DNA of 64,000 bases from Clostridium sp. D53t1_180928_C8 (GTDB lineage Bacteria; Bacillota; Clostridia; Clostridiales; Clostridiaceae), in NCBI RefSeq assembly GCF_015667795.1, contig NZ_JADPEL010000001.1:281485-345484 (forward strand), written 5' to 3'. The stretch's first letter is position 1, and every line of letters starts with the position of its first letter. The notes beneath the pieces are model-generated. The model saw nothing but the letters and a program-made list of their open reading frames with translations, was not told the DNA's origin and did not search any database. Both the position numbers and the translations under genes were made by a program. Below, piece by piece: positions 27,801-36,699 of the stretch.

Positions 27801-28523
27801 ATGCAAGCTATAGGAATGATAGAAACTAAAGGATTACTAGCGTCAATTGAGGCAGCAGATGCAATGGTCAAGTCTGCAAATGTTAATATCCTTGAAAAAG
27901 TCTATATAGGTGGTGGATATGTTTCAATTACTATAACTGGTGATATTGGTGCTGTTAAATCAGCTGTTGATGCTGGAGTATCAGCAGTAAATAGGTTAAA
28001 TGAAAAGAGCTTAGTTTCACATCATGTAATTGCAAGACCACATTACGATTTAGAGAGCATAATAGAAACTACACCGGCAATAGACAGAAAAGAAAAAGAT
28101 TCTAAACAAGTAATTCCTGAGGAAATAGCTTCAGAAGATAGTTATGATAAGGGAAAATTACCTATAGAAGAAATTGATAAGATTGATAAGAATCTAGAAG
28201 AAAAATCTTTAGTAAATATGGTTGAAAAAGCAGTAAATGAAGTATTACAAAATGAAATAATTGAAGATTTAGAAATTGAATCTTTAGATAATGAAGATAA
28301 TGGCGAAGAGCTTGAGGCTGATTTAAATAAAGAAGAAATAGATAAGATGGTAGATGAAAAGGGATTAGAAGAAGCCATAGGACTACTGAATAACTTAAAA
28401 ATTTCTAAGGTCAGAAAATTAGTAAGAGAGTATAAAGAGCTTGAATTAACTAATAAGACGATTTCTAAAATGGATAAAAAAACATTAATTAGTAAGTTAA
28501 AAGAAAATTATAAAAAGAAATGA
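27801..28523 (+). CDS. BMC shell protein with acidic linker and SAP/Rho-N-like tail
   Basis: 240 residues. Residues 1-90 are a clear BMC domain ([19 protein letters not shown], pore loop IGGGY). Residues about 95-190 are a strongly acidic, low-complexity linker. The last 50 (LNNLKISKVRKLVREYKEL, then MDKKTLISKLKENYKKK) look like a basic three-helix SAP or Rho N-terminal-type module, which in other proteins binds nucleic acid. PduK and EutK are analogous tailed shell proteins. The tail may instead bind cargo enzymes. Confidence 0.82.
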   Translation: MQAIGMIETKGLLASIEAADAMVKSANVNILEKVYIGGGYVSITITGDIGAVKSAVDAGVSAVNRLNEKSLVSHHVIARPHYDLESIIETTPAIDRKEKDSKQVIPEEIASEDSYDKGKLPIEEIDKIDKNLEEKSLVNMVEKAVNEVLQNEIIEDLEIESLDNEDNGEELEADLNKEEIDKMVDEKGLEEAIGLLNNLKISKVRKLVREYKELELTNKTISKMDKKTLISKLKENYKKK

Positions 28524-28548
28524 TTCTAGCTAAAGGGGAGAGTTATTA

Positions 28549-30147
28549 ATGGAAAGTTTTGACAAGGACTTACAATCAATACAACAAGCGAGAAATTTAG
28601 CAAGGCGTGGAAAAGTGGCAGCTAATAAAATTGCTAATTTCACAGAAGAACAAATTGATAAAATTATAAGAAATATGGTTAAGGTTGCAAGTGAGCATGA
28701 AGTTTGCCTTGCTGAAATGGCAGTAGAGGAAACTGGATTTGGAAAAGTTTGTGATAAAACTGTTAAAAATAATTTAGCATCTACAGTCTTATATGAAGAA
28801 ATAAAAAATATGAAAACTATAGATGTTATTAATGAAGATAAGGAAAAAAAATTAATATCAATAGCAGAGCCAGTAGGTTTAGTAATGGGGATAGTTCCAT
28901 CAACTAATCCAACATCAACTGCAATATTCAAATCAATAATTGCAATAAAATCAAGAAATGCAATAGTATTTTCACCACATCCATCAGCAGTAAAATGTAC
29001 ATCTACTGCTGCAAAGTTAATGCACGATGCAGCTGTAGAAGCAGGTGCACCAGAAGATATAATAACTTGTGTTGAATTAACTTCAATAGGAGCTACAAAT
29101 GAATTGATGAAATCTCAAGAAGTTTCATTGATTATTGCGACTGGAGGACCAGGAATGGTTAAAGCTGCTTATAGCTCAGGAAAACCAGCACTTGGAGTTG
29201 GAGCTGGAAATTCACCAGCTTATATAGAAAGAACTGCTGATGTTAAAAAAGCTATAAGAAATATTATAGCAAGTAAAACATTTGATAATGGTACAATATG
29301 TGCTTCTGAACAATCAATTATTTGTGAATACTGTAATGAAAAAGAAGTTATAGAGGAATTAAAGAATAATGGTGGATACTTCATGACAGAAGAGGAAACA
29401 GATAAAGTTTGTAAGCTTCTATTTAAGCAAGGACATGCTATGAATGCTGCATTTGTTGGAAGAGCAGCAGAAGTAATTGCAGAAGCGGCAGGATTTTATG
29501 TTCCTGCAGGAACTAAGGTGCTTATAGGAAGACAGGGTGGAGTTGGACCAAAATATCCACTTTCATATGAGAAACTTACAACAGTTCTTGGTTTCTATGT
29601 TGTTAATGATTGGCAAGAGGCTTGTGAATTAAGTATTGAACTTCTTCAAAATGGAATAGGTCATACAATGAGTATTCATACAGAAGATGTTGAAATAGTT
29701 AAAAAATTTGCTAAAAAGCCAGCATCAAGAATATTAGTTAATACAGGTGGATCTTTTGGAGGAACAGGAGCTTCAACAGGACTTATGCCTTCATTTACTT
29801 TAGGATGTGGAACTTGGGGTGGAAGTTCAGTATCTGAAAATGTTACTCCAATGCATCTTTTAAACATAAAGAAGGTTGCTTATGGATTAATAGATTGCGA
29901 TAAAATTGTTAAAACTGATTGTGCTGTTGGAAATAAGGTTACTGAAAAGTGCAATACAGACAATGAAAAAGGTATAAGCAAAAAGGTAGAGGAATGTTTA
30001 AAATCTATTTTAGATTTAAGTCCAGCTGAGATTCAAAAGAAATCAACTTCAAATTGTGAAATTAAATCTGAAGTAAATACAGATGACTTAGATAATAAAG
30101 AAGTAGTAGATTTAGTAAGTCAAATTATAGCAGCTATGAAAAAATAG
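28549..30147 (+). CDS. cutF: CoA-acylating acetaldehyde dehydrogenase of the BMC
   Basis: 532 residues. Oxidises acetaldehyde to acetyl-CoA with NAD and CoA. Catalytic Cys251 lies in GTICASEQS, and GVGAGNSPAYIERTAD is intact. An N-terminal amphipathic stretch may serve encapsulation. Unlike the first paralogue it carries a C-terminal extension of about 80 residues ending in a hydrophobic helix (NKEVVDLVSQIIAAMKK), another likely encapsulation peptide. It is the only aldehyde dehydrogenase in the locus with a complete active site. Confidence 0.92.
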   Translation: MESFDKDLQSIQQARNLARRGKVAANKIANFTEEQIDKIIRNMVKVASEHEVCLAEMAVEETGFGKVCDKTVKNNLASTVLYEEIKNMKTIDVINEDKEKKLISIAEPVGLVMGIVPSTNPTSTAIFKSIIAIKSRNAIVFSPHPSAVKCTSTAAKLMHDAAVEAGAPEDIITCVELTSIGATNELMKSQEVSLIIATGGPGMVKAAYSSGKPALGVGAGNSPAYIERTADVKKAIRNIIASKTFDNGTICASEQSIICEYCNEKEVIEELKNNGGYFMTEEETDKVCKLLFKQGHAMNAAFVGRAAEVIAEAAGFYVPAGTKVLIGRQGGVGPKYPLSYEKLTTVLGFYVVNDWQEACELSIELLQNGIGHTMSIHTEDVEIVKKFAKKPASRILVNTGGSFGGTGASTGLMPSFTLGCGTWGGSSVSENVTPMHLLNIKKVAYGLIDCDKIVKTDCAVGNKVTEKCNTDNEKGISKKVEECLKSILDLSPAEIQKKSTSNCEIKSEVNTDDLDNKEVVDLVSQIIAAMKK

Positions 30148-30200
30148 AGTGTGTAATTTGTTTAATTGAAATATATATACTATGAAAAGGGAAAATAGAC

Positions 30201-30857
30201 ATGGATAATTTACAAGAAGTATTAAAACTTTTACTTAAGGCCGTTAAAGAAAACGAAGAGAAGGAAAAAGTGGTTGAAGAATCTTATGAAATACCAGTAG
30301 GAATTTCAAATAGGCATATACATCTTTCAAGAAAGCATGTTGATATTCTTTTTGGTGAAGGATATGAGCTAACAAAAATAAAAGATCTTTCACAAAAGGG
30401 ACAATATGCATGTAAAGAAACCATAACAATATGTGGACCAAAGGGAGCTCTTGAAAAAGTAAGAGTTTTGGGACCTATAAGAAGTAAGTCTCAAGTTGAA
30501 TTATCACTTGGAGATTGTAGAAAGACAGGGGTTTCACCTTGTGTGAAATTATCTGGAGATTTAAAAGAAACTCCAGGGGTAACTTTAATTGGACCTAAAG
30601 GAAGTGTTCAATTAGAGGAGGGAGTAATTGTTGCTCAAAGACATATCCATATGACATCTAAACATGCTGAGCATTTTGGTGTAAGTGATGGTGATCTTGT
30701 AGAAATTAGAGTTGAAGGTTTAAGAGGTGGAATCTTAAATAATGTAAGTATTAGAACTAATGATTTATTCACTCTTGAATGTCACTTAGATGTAGAAGAA
30801 GCAAATTCAATGGGAATTACCCCAAAAACAAAAATTAAAATTGTTAAATCTATTTAA
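30201..30857 (+). CDS. pduL: PduL-type phosphate acyltransferase
   Basis: 218 residues. Converts acetyl-CoA to acetyl-phosphate, regenerating CoA inside the BMC. Two PduL domains with zinc-binding His motifs SNRHIHLS and AQRHIHMT. The first 25 residues (DNLQEVLKLLLKAVKEN) form a separate amphipathic helix, a probable encapsulation peptide. Unrelated to Pta. Acetate kinase is not in the window. Confidence 0.94.
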   Translation: MDNLQEVLKLLLKAVKENEEKEKVVEESYEIPVGISNRHIHLSRKHVDILFGEGYELTKIKDLSQKGQYACKETITICGPKGALEKVRVLGPIRSKSQVELSLGDCRKTGVSPCVKLSGDLKETPGVTLIGPKGSVQLEEGVIVAQRHIHMTSKHAEHFGVSDGDLVEIRVEGLRGGILNNVSIRTNDLFTLECHLDVEEANSMGITPKTKIKIVKSI

Positions 30858-30916
30858 TAAATGCCATAAAATAATAAATTAATATAAAAAATAAAAATTT
30901 TTAGGAGGATTTTAAT

Positions 30917-31204
30917 ATGAAATACGATGCTTTAGGAATGATTGAAACAAAAGGGTTAATAGGATCAATAGAGGCTGCAGACGCAATGGTTAAGGCTGCT
31001 AATGTTTATTTAATAGGAAAAGAATATGTTGGAGGTGGACTTGTAACTGTAATGGTTAGAGGAGATGTTGGAGCTGTTAAAGCTGCTACAGATGCTGGAG
31101 CTGCTGCTGCACAAAGAGTTGGAGAATTAATTTCTGTACATGTTATTCCAAGACCACACTCAGAGGTTGAAGTTATTTTACCAACTGCAAAAGAAGTAAA
31201 ATAG
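30917..31204 (+). CDS. BMC-H shell protein 3
   Basis: 95 residues, the most canonical hexamer tile here: [20 protein letters not shown], pore loop VGGGL and [14 protein letters not shown]. Last gene of the operon, with a GGAGG site, and likely the bulk shell protein. The operon has no double-BMC (trimeric) shell gene, which fits descriptions of choline-type GRM loci that lack them. Confidence 0.95.
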   Translation: MKYDALGMIETKGLIGSIEAADAMVKAANVYLIGKEYVGGGLVTVMVRGDVGAVKAATDAGAAAAQRVGELISVHVIPRPHSEVEVILPTAKEVK

Positions 31205-31232
31205 TAGTTTTTATTTAGAATAGATATTAAAA

Positions 31233-31280
31233 AATGGTACTCTAAATTGAATTTTATTCAGTTTAGAGTATCATTTTTAA
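31233..31280 (+). terminator. Terminator of the cut BMC operon
   Basis: Stem 31234-31249/31259-31274 (one mismatch plus wobble) around nine bases, then a T-rich run. Confidence 0.85.
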
Positions 31281-31355
31281 TTTTATGAAGAAATTTATTA
31301 GAATAATTTGTATATATAAACTTTAAATAGAAAAAATATAAGAGAGGTGATATAT

Positions 31356-32795
31356 ATGAAATCAATATGGAGCGAAAATTGTAAATTTAATAGAAGAGAT
31401 GAATTAAATGGTGATGTAAAAACTGATATTTTAATTATCGGAGCAGGAATAGCTGGAATATTAGTAGGGTATTTATTGAATAAAAGTGGCAGAGAAGTAG
31501 TATTAATTGATAAGTCTCAAATTGCTAGCGGAAATACAGGAAATACTACTGCTAAAATAACATCACAGCACGACTTAATTTATCATAAATTAATAGAAGA
31601 GTTTGGAGAAGAAAAAGCTAGTCAGTATGCTAAGGCAAATGAACTAGCTATAAAAATGTATAAAGAAATTATTAAAGAAAGAAAAATAAAATGTGATTTT
31701 GAAGAGGTTCCAGCCTATATTTATTCTTTAAATAACACGGAATTAATTAAGAAGGAAGTAGAAGCAGCTAAAAATTTAGGAATAGAAGCAGAGTTTGTAG
31801 AGAATGTTAATATTCCATTAGATGTTAAAGGTGCTGTTAAATTTAATAATCAGGGGCAGTTTAATCCACTAAAGTTTATAGAAGATATTTCAAAGGAATT
31901 AGTTATATATGAAAATACCAGAGCAATAAAAATAGAAGAAAATTTAGTAAGTACTAATAAGGGGAAAATAACTGCCGATCATATAGTGATAGCTACACAT
32001 TATCCGATAATGAATGCACCAGGATATTATTTTATGAAAATGCATCAGGAAAGATCTTATGTTATAGCTTTAGAAAATGCAGATAATATTCAAGGCATGT
32101 ATATAGATTATGAGAAACAAGGTTATTCATTTAGAAATTATCAGGAGTTACTATTATTAGGAGGTGTAAGTCAAAGAACAGGTGAGAATGAGAAGGGTGG
32201 AAGTTATAATAAATTAAGGGAATTTGCAAAAGAAATATATCCAAATGCAAGAGAAAAGTATCATTGGTCAGCACAAGATTGTATGACTATTGATGGTATA
32301 CCTTATATAGGAAAGTATTCAGAGAGTACACCTAATATATATGTAGCTACTGGCTTTAATAAATGGGGAATGACTAGTGCCATGGTATCAGCTATGATAA
32401 TATCGGATTTAATATTAGGAAAAGAAAATGATTTTTCAGATATATTTTCTCCAAAAAGGTTTGATTTATCATTATCGATTAGTAATATAGCGAAAGACTT
32501 AGCTACAACAACTAAGAATTTTATTGCACAAAAAATATATATTCCAAGTAGTGAGATAGAACATATTAAAGATGGGCATGCAGGGGTTGTTGAGTACGAA
32601 GGAGAAAAGGTGGGAGTATATAAAAATGAAGAAGGAAAAGAATTTATAGTATCAACTAAATGTCCACATTTAGGATGTGAACTTCATTGGAATGCAGATG
32701 AGTTAACATGGGATTGTCCATGTCATGGTTCAAGATTTAATTACAAGGGAAAGTTGATAGACAGTCCATCAGTTAAAGACATTATAGAAAGTTAA
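31356..32795 (+). CDS. FAD-dependent oxidoreductase with C-terminal Rieske domain
   Basis: 479 residues from ATG 31356; the GTG at 31347 is in the GAGGTG ribosome site. The N-terminal Rossmann motif LIIGAGIAGILVGY binds FAD in a DAO-type domain. The C-terminal 90 residues are a Rieske 2Fe-2S domain with CPHLGC and CPCHGS. Fusions of this kind (Bacillus YhfW-like) are known but their substrate is not. It has no signal peptide and so is cytoplasmic. Monocistronic, after the cut terminator; a link with amine metabolism is possible but unsupported. Confidence 0.88.
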   Translation: MKSIWSENCKFNRRDELNGDVKTDILIIGAGIAGILVGYLLNKSGREVVLIDKSQIASGNTGNTTAKITSQHDLIYHKLIEEFGEEKASQYAKANELAIKMYKEIIKERKIKCDFEEVPAYIYSLNNTELIKKEVEAAKNLGIEAEFVENVNIPLDVKGAVKFNNQGQFNPLKFIEDISKELVIYENTRAIKIEENLVSTNKGKITADHIVIATHYPIMNAPGYYFMKMHQERSYVIALENADNIQGMYIDYEKQGYSFRNYQELLLLGGVSQRTGENEKGGSYNKLREFAKEIYPNAREKYHWSAQDCMTIDGIPYIGKYSESTPNIYVATGFNKWGMTSAMVSAMIISDLILGKENDFSDIFSPKRFDLSLSISNIAKDLATTTKNFIAQKIYIPSSEIEHIKDGHAGVVEYEGEKVGVYKNEEGKEFIVSTKCPHLGCELHWNADELTWDCPCHGSRFNYKGKLIDSPSVKDIIES

Positions 32796-32917
32796 TAGCT
32801 CTAATAAGAAATCATAGAAATATTTATAATAAAAAAATATAATCTCCAATTATGTAATTTAATAAAATGCATATACTAACAATATTGCAGTAGTAAACAA
32901 AGGAAGGAGATTATATT

Positions 32918-34843
32918 ATGAAGAATAAATTACCTAAGGAAGCTTATGGCGGCGTACATGGAAAAGACTATGTTCCGTATATAACTGATAAAGCTAAGAC
33001 GGGAACTAATATTGCTGTAATGATAATTGGAATAATATTAGCAACTATATTTGCAGCATCTACTGCTTATTCAGGAATGAAATCAGGTTTAACAGTAGCA
33101 GCAGGGATACCAGGGGCAATAATAGGGTCAATGTTTATAGGACTATTTGCTAAAAGTAAAGGTATCTTAGGGAAAAATATAACACAGGGTATGTCAAGTG
33201 GAGGAGAATCTATCGCTAGTGGTATGATTTATGTTTTACCAGCAATAATTTTAATAGGAAGTGATTTTACTTTTTTAGAAGGAATAAGTGTAGGGATAGG
33301 TGGAGCTTTATTTGGAATTGGGGCTTTATCATTAGTTTATAATTATTTAATAGTTGAAGAGCATGGAAAGCTTATGTATCCAGAATCGATGGCAATATCT
33401 GAGACATTAGTTGCTTCAGAGGGTGGAGGAGATGCCATTAAATTTATGGGAATTGGATTTGGAATAAGTGGTATTATAAATGTTTTAACTGGATCTTTTT
33501 TAAATTTAATAAATAATACTGTAACTTATATAGGAAGTAAGTTTTACAAATGGAAGTTTTCTATAGAAGTAAATCCATTATTATTAGGAATAGGTTTTAT
33601 AGTTGGATTAGAAGTATCTTTAACTATGCTTGCAGGATCAATATTATCTAATTTCGGTATTGCACCATTAATAGGTTATTTTACTGACATGGTAGAAAAA
33701 AGTGCAAAATCTTGGAATGATACAACATTACTTATTCATCAAATGGATGTAAATGCTATAACAGGAAGTTATGTTAAGTATATAGGAGCAGGAATGATGC
33801 TTTGTGGTGGTATAATTGGAGCATTAAAGCTTATACCAACAATAATTATTTCAATAAAAGAAACCCTAAAGGCAAAGTCAAGTAATGATGGTAATGGAGA
33901 AAAAAGTTCAGGTGAAATGATAATACTTTTAGCTGGTGTGATAATTGCATTCGTAGCAGGATTCTTTATTTCCCAAAGTATATTAATGGCTATAGTATCA
34001 GCAATTGTTTCATTAATATTATCTTTATTGTTTGTAATTGTTGCAGGGCGTTTAACAGGAACAATAGGAACTTCTAACCTTCCAGTTTCAGGAATGACAA
34101 TTGCATCATTAGTAATTTTAACATTAGTATTTGTAATAATGGGATGGAAAGGTCAAGCTGATAATAAATCATTACTTTTATTTGCTGCATTTATGGTTGT
34201 AGCAATATCAGTAGCAGGGGGATATAGCCAATCACAAAAGGTAACATACGTAATTGGTGGAAGTAAAAAAGAAATGCAAAATTACTTTGCAATAGCAAGT
34301 ATAATAGGAGTGCTTGTTACTACAGGAACTATATTAGTACTTTCTAGTCAATTAATAATAACTGGAGCAGATGCACCATTTGCTCTTCCACAAGCAAATT
34401 TAATGTCTACGTTAACTTCTGGAATTATGTCAGGTAATTTACCTTGGCCAATGATTATAGTAGGAGTTGTTATGGCATTATTCTTATTTTTATTAGATTT
34501 ACCAATAATGACAATAGCAATAGGTTTTTATTTACCTATAGCAACAACAACTATTATTTTAGTTGGAGCGTTAATACGTGTGTTTATTGAAAAAATGAGT
34601 AAAAGTGAAGAAGAGAAAGAAGTTAAAGTTGCAAATGGAATTAGTCTTTCTTCAGGGCTTGTTGCAGGAGGATCAATTATAGGATTAGTAGGAATTATAT
34701 TGCAAGTAACAGGAATTATAAAGCCAAGAACTCCATCTGGCTTTGCTGCTAGCAATATGATGGGAATAATATTATTAATTATTTTAGTTATAGCAACAAC
34801 AATTCCAATTATGATGTCAAAGGTGAAAAATAATGGAGAGTAA
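32918..34843 (+). CDS. OPT-family oligopeptide/metal-chelate transporter
   Basis: 641 residues with about 15 hydrophobic segments. OPT features include SGMKSGLTVAAGIPGAIIGS and, later, GGYSQSQKVTYVIGGSKKEM and LDLPIMTIAIGFYLPI. Family members take up small peptides or iron-siderophore complexes by proton symport. GGAAGGAG ribosome site. Its last 11 bases overlap the start of a PqqD-like gene, so both are made together. Confidence 0.9.
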   Translation: MKNKLPKEAYGGVHGKDYVPYITDKAKTGTNIAVMIIGIILATIFAASTAYSGMKSGLTVAAGIPGAIIGSMFIGLFAKSKGILGKNITQGMSSGGESIASGMIYVLPAIILIGSDFTFLEGISVGIGGALFGIGALSLVYNYLIVEEHGKLMYPESMAISETLVASEGGGDAIKFMGIGFGISGIINVLTGSFLNLINNTVTYIGSKFYKWKFSIEVNPLLLGIGFIVGLEVSLTMLAGSILSNFGIAPLIGYFTDMVEKSAKSWNDTTLLIHQMDVNAITGSYVKYIGAGMMLCGGIIGALKLIPTIIISIKETLKAKSSNDGNGEKSSGEMIILLAGVIIAFVAGFFISQSILMAIVSAIVSLILSLLFVIVAGRLTGTIGTSNLPVSGMTIASLVILTLVFVIMGWKGQADNKSLLLFAAFMVVAISVAGGYSQSQKVTYVIGGSKKEMQNYFAIASIIGVLVTTGTILVLSSQLIITGADAPFALPQANLMSTLTSGIMSGNLPWPMIIVGVVMALFLFLLDLPIMTIAIGFYLPIATTTIILVGALIRVFIEKMSKSEEEKEVKVANGISLSSGLVAGGSIIGLVGIILQVTGIIKPRTPSGFAASNMMGIILLIILVIATTIPIMMSKVKNNGE

Positions 34844-35174
34844 TGAGGAAGTTCTAAATTTAAAATTTAAGGTTTGTGATAATATTGAGTATAAAGTTGA
34901 TGAGAACAGAATAGTAACAATTCTTGAAAAACAAGATCATAAAATACAAAGATTTTTTAGAAAGTTAAAATTTAAAATACCACTATATAAAGAAATAGAT
35001 TTTGATGAAATTAGTAGTGAAGTATTTTTACAAATAGATGGTGATAAAACTGTTAAAGAAATTGGTGATAATTTAGAGAAAAAGTATGGAGAGAAAGTAA
35101 ATCCATTGTATGAACGATTATTAATTTTTCTAAATCATATCTATATAAATTGCAATTATATTGAGAAAGTATAA
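34833..35174 (+). CDS. Stand-alone PqqD-like protein
   Basis: 113 residues. The C-terminal 75 (LYKEIDFDEISSEVFLQIDGDKTVKEIGDNLEKKYG split by turns) resemble PqqD, the small winged-helix that holds precursor peptides of ribosomally made modified peptides. The N-terminal 40 have a strand-rich extension. No radical-SAM maturase or precursor peptide is seen nearby. The gene starts inside the OPT transporter gene, suggesting it helps recognise or deliver a peptide cargo or regulates the transporter. Confidence 0.65.
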   Translation: MESNEEVLNLKFKVCDNIEYKVDENRIVTILEKQDHKIQRFFRKLKFKIPLYKEIDFDEISSEVFLQIDGDKTVKEIGDNLEKKYGEKVNPLYERLLIFLNHIYINCNYIEKV

Positions 35175-35199
35175 TAAAAACTTATATTTACTTTATTAA

Positions 35200-35239
35200 G
35201 TGTGACCATATCAAAGAAAATTTGATATGGTCACTTTTT
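35200..35239 (+). terminator. Terminator of the OPT-pqqD operon
   Basis: Perfect 14-bp stem (35202-35215/35221-35234) with loop GAAAA and a T5 run. Confidence 0.93.
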
Positions 35240-35256
35240 GTTATGAAAAAGTAAGA
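35235..35256 (+). promoter_or_regulatory. Shared 22-base motif, copy A
   Basis: TTTTTGTTATGAAAAAGTAAGA lies 80 bases upstream of the lipoprotein/ABC operon. Copy B at 38426 matches at 20 of 22 bases. The first five T belong to the terminator; the informative core is GTTATG(A/G)AAA(A/T)GTAAGA. Candidate binding site for the response regulator encoded at 41670. Confidence 0.4.
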
Positions 35257-35335
35257 TTTGAATAAGAAAGGTGTAAGTTATAAGAAATATACTAGAAAAT
35301 GTCCTAAGGACAATAAAAGTTAATGAGGTGTAGGT

Positions 35336-35737
35336 ATGAGAAAAATAAAAAATATTTCTTTTGTAATAATAGTATTTTCAGTAATTTTAATTTTAGGTGG
35401 ATGTGGTAATGACAAAACGCAAGAAGAGTCAGGAAGTAATTTTGTTTTAAAATATGAAGCTGATAAAGGTGTAGATAGAGTAAGATGCTTAATTGGTGAT
35501 TTCGAAATAGGAATGGAGCCGATGTTTGAAGCTACTAAAGTAGAAAAAGGGGCAACTTCGCAGGTCGTATTGACAGAGGAAGAAGAAGTTGAATTTTTAA
35601 TACAAATATATAATGGTGAAAAAGTTGTTTATGAAAAAGATGACTTTAAAGTGGATTTAAGTGAAGGAAAAAAAGCTAATATATCTATTATTGATAAAGA
35701 GGATGGAACATTTGATATAGAAATTGAAAATAAATAA
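35336..35737 (+). CDS. Small lipoprotein of an ABC operon
   Basis: 133 residues with a lipoprotein signal ending LILGGC, then a roughly 105-residue beta-rich domain of no recognised family. It sits 20 bases before the ABC ATPase gene, so it is probably an accessory or immunity-type lipoprotein for that exporter, as in lantibiotic self-protection operons (inference). Confidence 0.75.
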   Translation: MRKIKNISFVIIVFSVILILGGCGNDKTQEESGSNFVLKYEADKGVDRVRCLIGDFEIGMEPMFEATKVEKGATSQVVLTEEEEVEFLIQIYNGEKVVYEKDDFKVDLSEGKKANISIIDKEDGTFDIEIENK

Positions 35738-35757
35738 AAAGAAGGGGAATTAGAAAA

Positions 35758-36690
35758 ATGAAGGCTGTTTTAGAATTAAAAAATGTCAGTAAAATTATGA
35801 ATGGAAAAGCATTAGTTGAAGATATTAATTTTACTGTAAGTAAAGGTGAGATATTTGGATTTTTAGGTCCTAATGGAGCTGGGAAGACTACTACAATTAA
35901 AATGATTACGGGACTTTACAGCATAAGTAAAGGTGAAATATATATAGATGGGAAAAGTGTAAAGAATCAATTTGAAAAAGCTTTAAATAGAGTAGGTGGA
36001 ATTATTGAAAATCCTGAAATGTATGGTTATTTAAGTGGAAAAGATAATTTAAAGCTTTATGCTAGGATGCATGGGGGAATAACAAAGGAAAGAATTGATG
36101 AGGTAGTTAACTTAGTTAAGCTTGGGAACAGAATAAATGATAAGGTAAGTAAGTATTCATTAGGGATGCGTCAAAGGTTAGGTGTAGCGCAAGCATTATT
36201 ACACAATCCAAGTTTACTTATATTAGACGAGCCTACAAATGGGTTAGATCCAATGGGGATAAAAGAATTAAGAGAAACATTAAGGGATTTAGCTGAAAAA
36301 GAAGGACTAGCTGTAGTGGTTTCAAGTCATCTTTTATCTGAAATGGAGCTTATGTGTGATAGGTTTGGAATTATCGATTCTGGAAAGATTATTGATATTA
36401 AAACATTAAGTGATATAAGAAAAGAAGAATCAAAAACAATTAAGTCTTTTAATATAGATGTAGATAATAAAGAAAATGCTTTAAAAGTTATAAAAGATAA
36501 TTTTAAAGAATTAAAATCAGAAATAATAGAAGAGGGAATTAAAATAAATTGTGAAAAAGAAGATTTAGCAGAAATTAATAAGCAATTAGTTTTAAATAAT
36601 ATATCGGTATTTTTAATTACTCAAGTTAGTAAAACTTTAGAAGAAGAATTTATGGAAGTAACTAAAGGTTCAAAAGATCAAATTAGATAG
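35758..36690 (+). CDS. ABC exporter ATPase (BcrA-like)
   Basis: 310 residues. Walker A GPNGAGKTT, Q-loop, signature YSLGMRQRLGVAQALL, Walker B LLILDEPTNGLDP and the switch His in SSHLLSEME. A C-terminal domain of about 90 residues is typical of BcrA/CcmA-like ATPases of ABC-2 exporters for peptide antibiotics. Partner permease begins 9 bases later. Confidence 0.92.
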   Translation: MKAVLELKNVSKIMNGKALVEDINFTVSKGEIFGFLGPNGAGKTTTIKMITGLYSISKGEIYIDGKSVKNQFEKALNRVGGIIENPEMYGYLSGKDNLKLYARMHGGITKERIDEVVNLVKLGNRINDKVSKYSLGMRQRLGVAQALLHNPSLLILDEPTNGLDPMGIKELRETLRDLAEKEGLAVVVSSHLLSEMELMCDRFGIIDSGKIIDIKTLSDIRKEESKTIKSFNIDVDNKENALKVIKDNFKELKSEIIEEGIKINCEKEDLAEINKQLVLNNISVFLITQVSKTLEEEFMEVTKGSKDQIR

Positions 36691-36699
36691 GGGGAATTA

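Noticed and set aside
28530-28931. 133-residue minus-strand open frame
   Set aside because: Overlaps the start of the intact aldehyde dehydrogenase and has no ribosome site.
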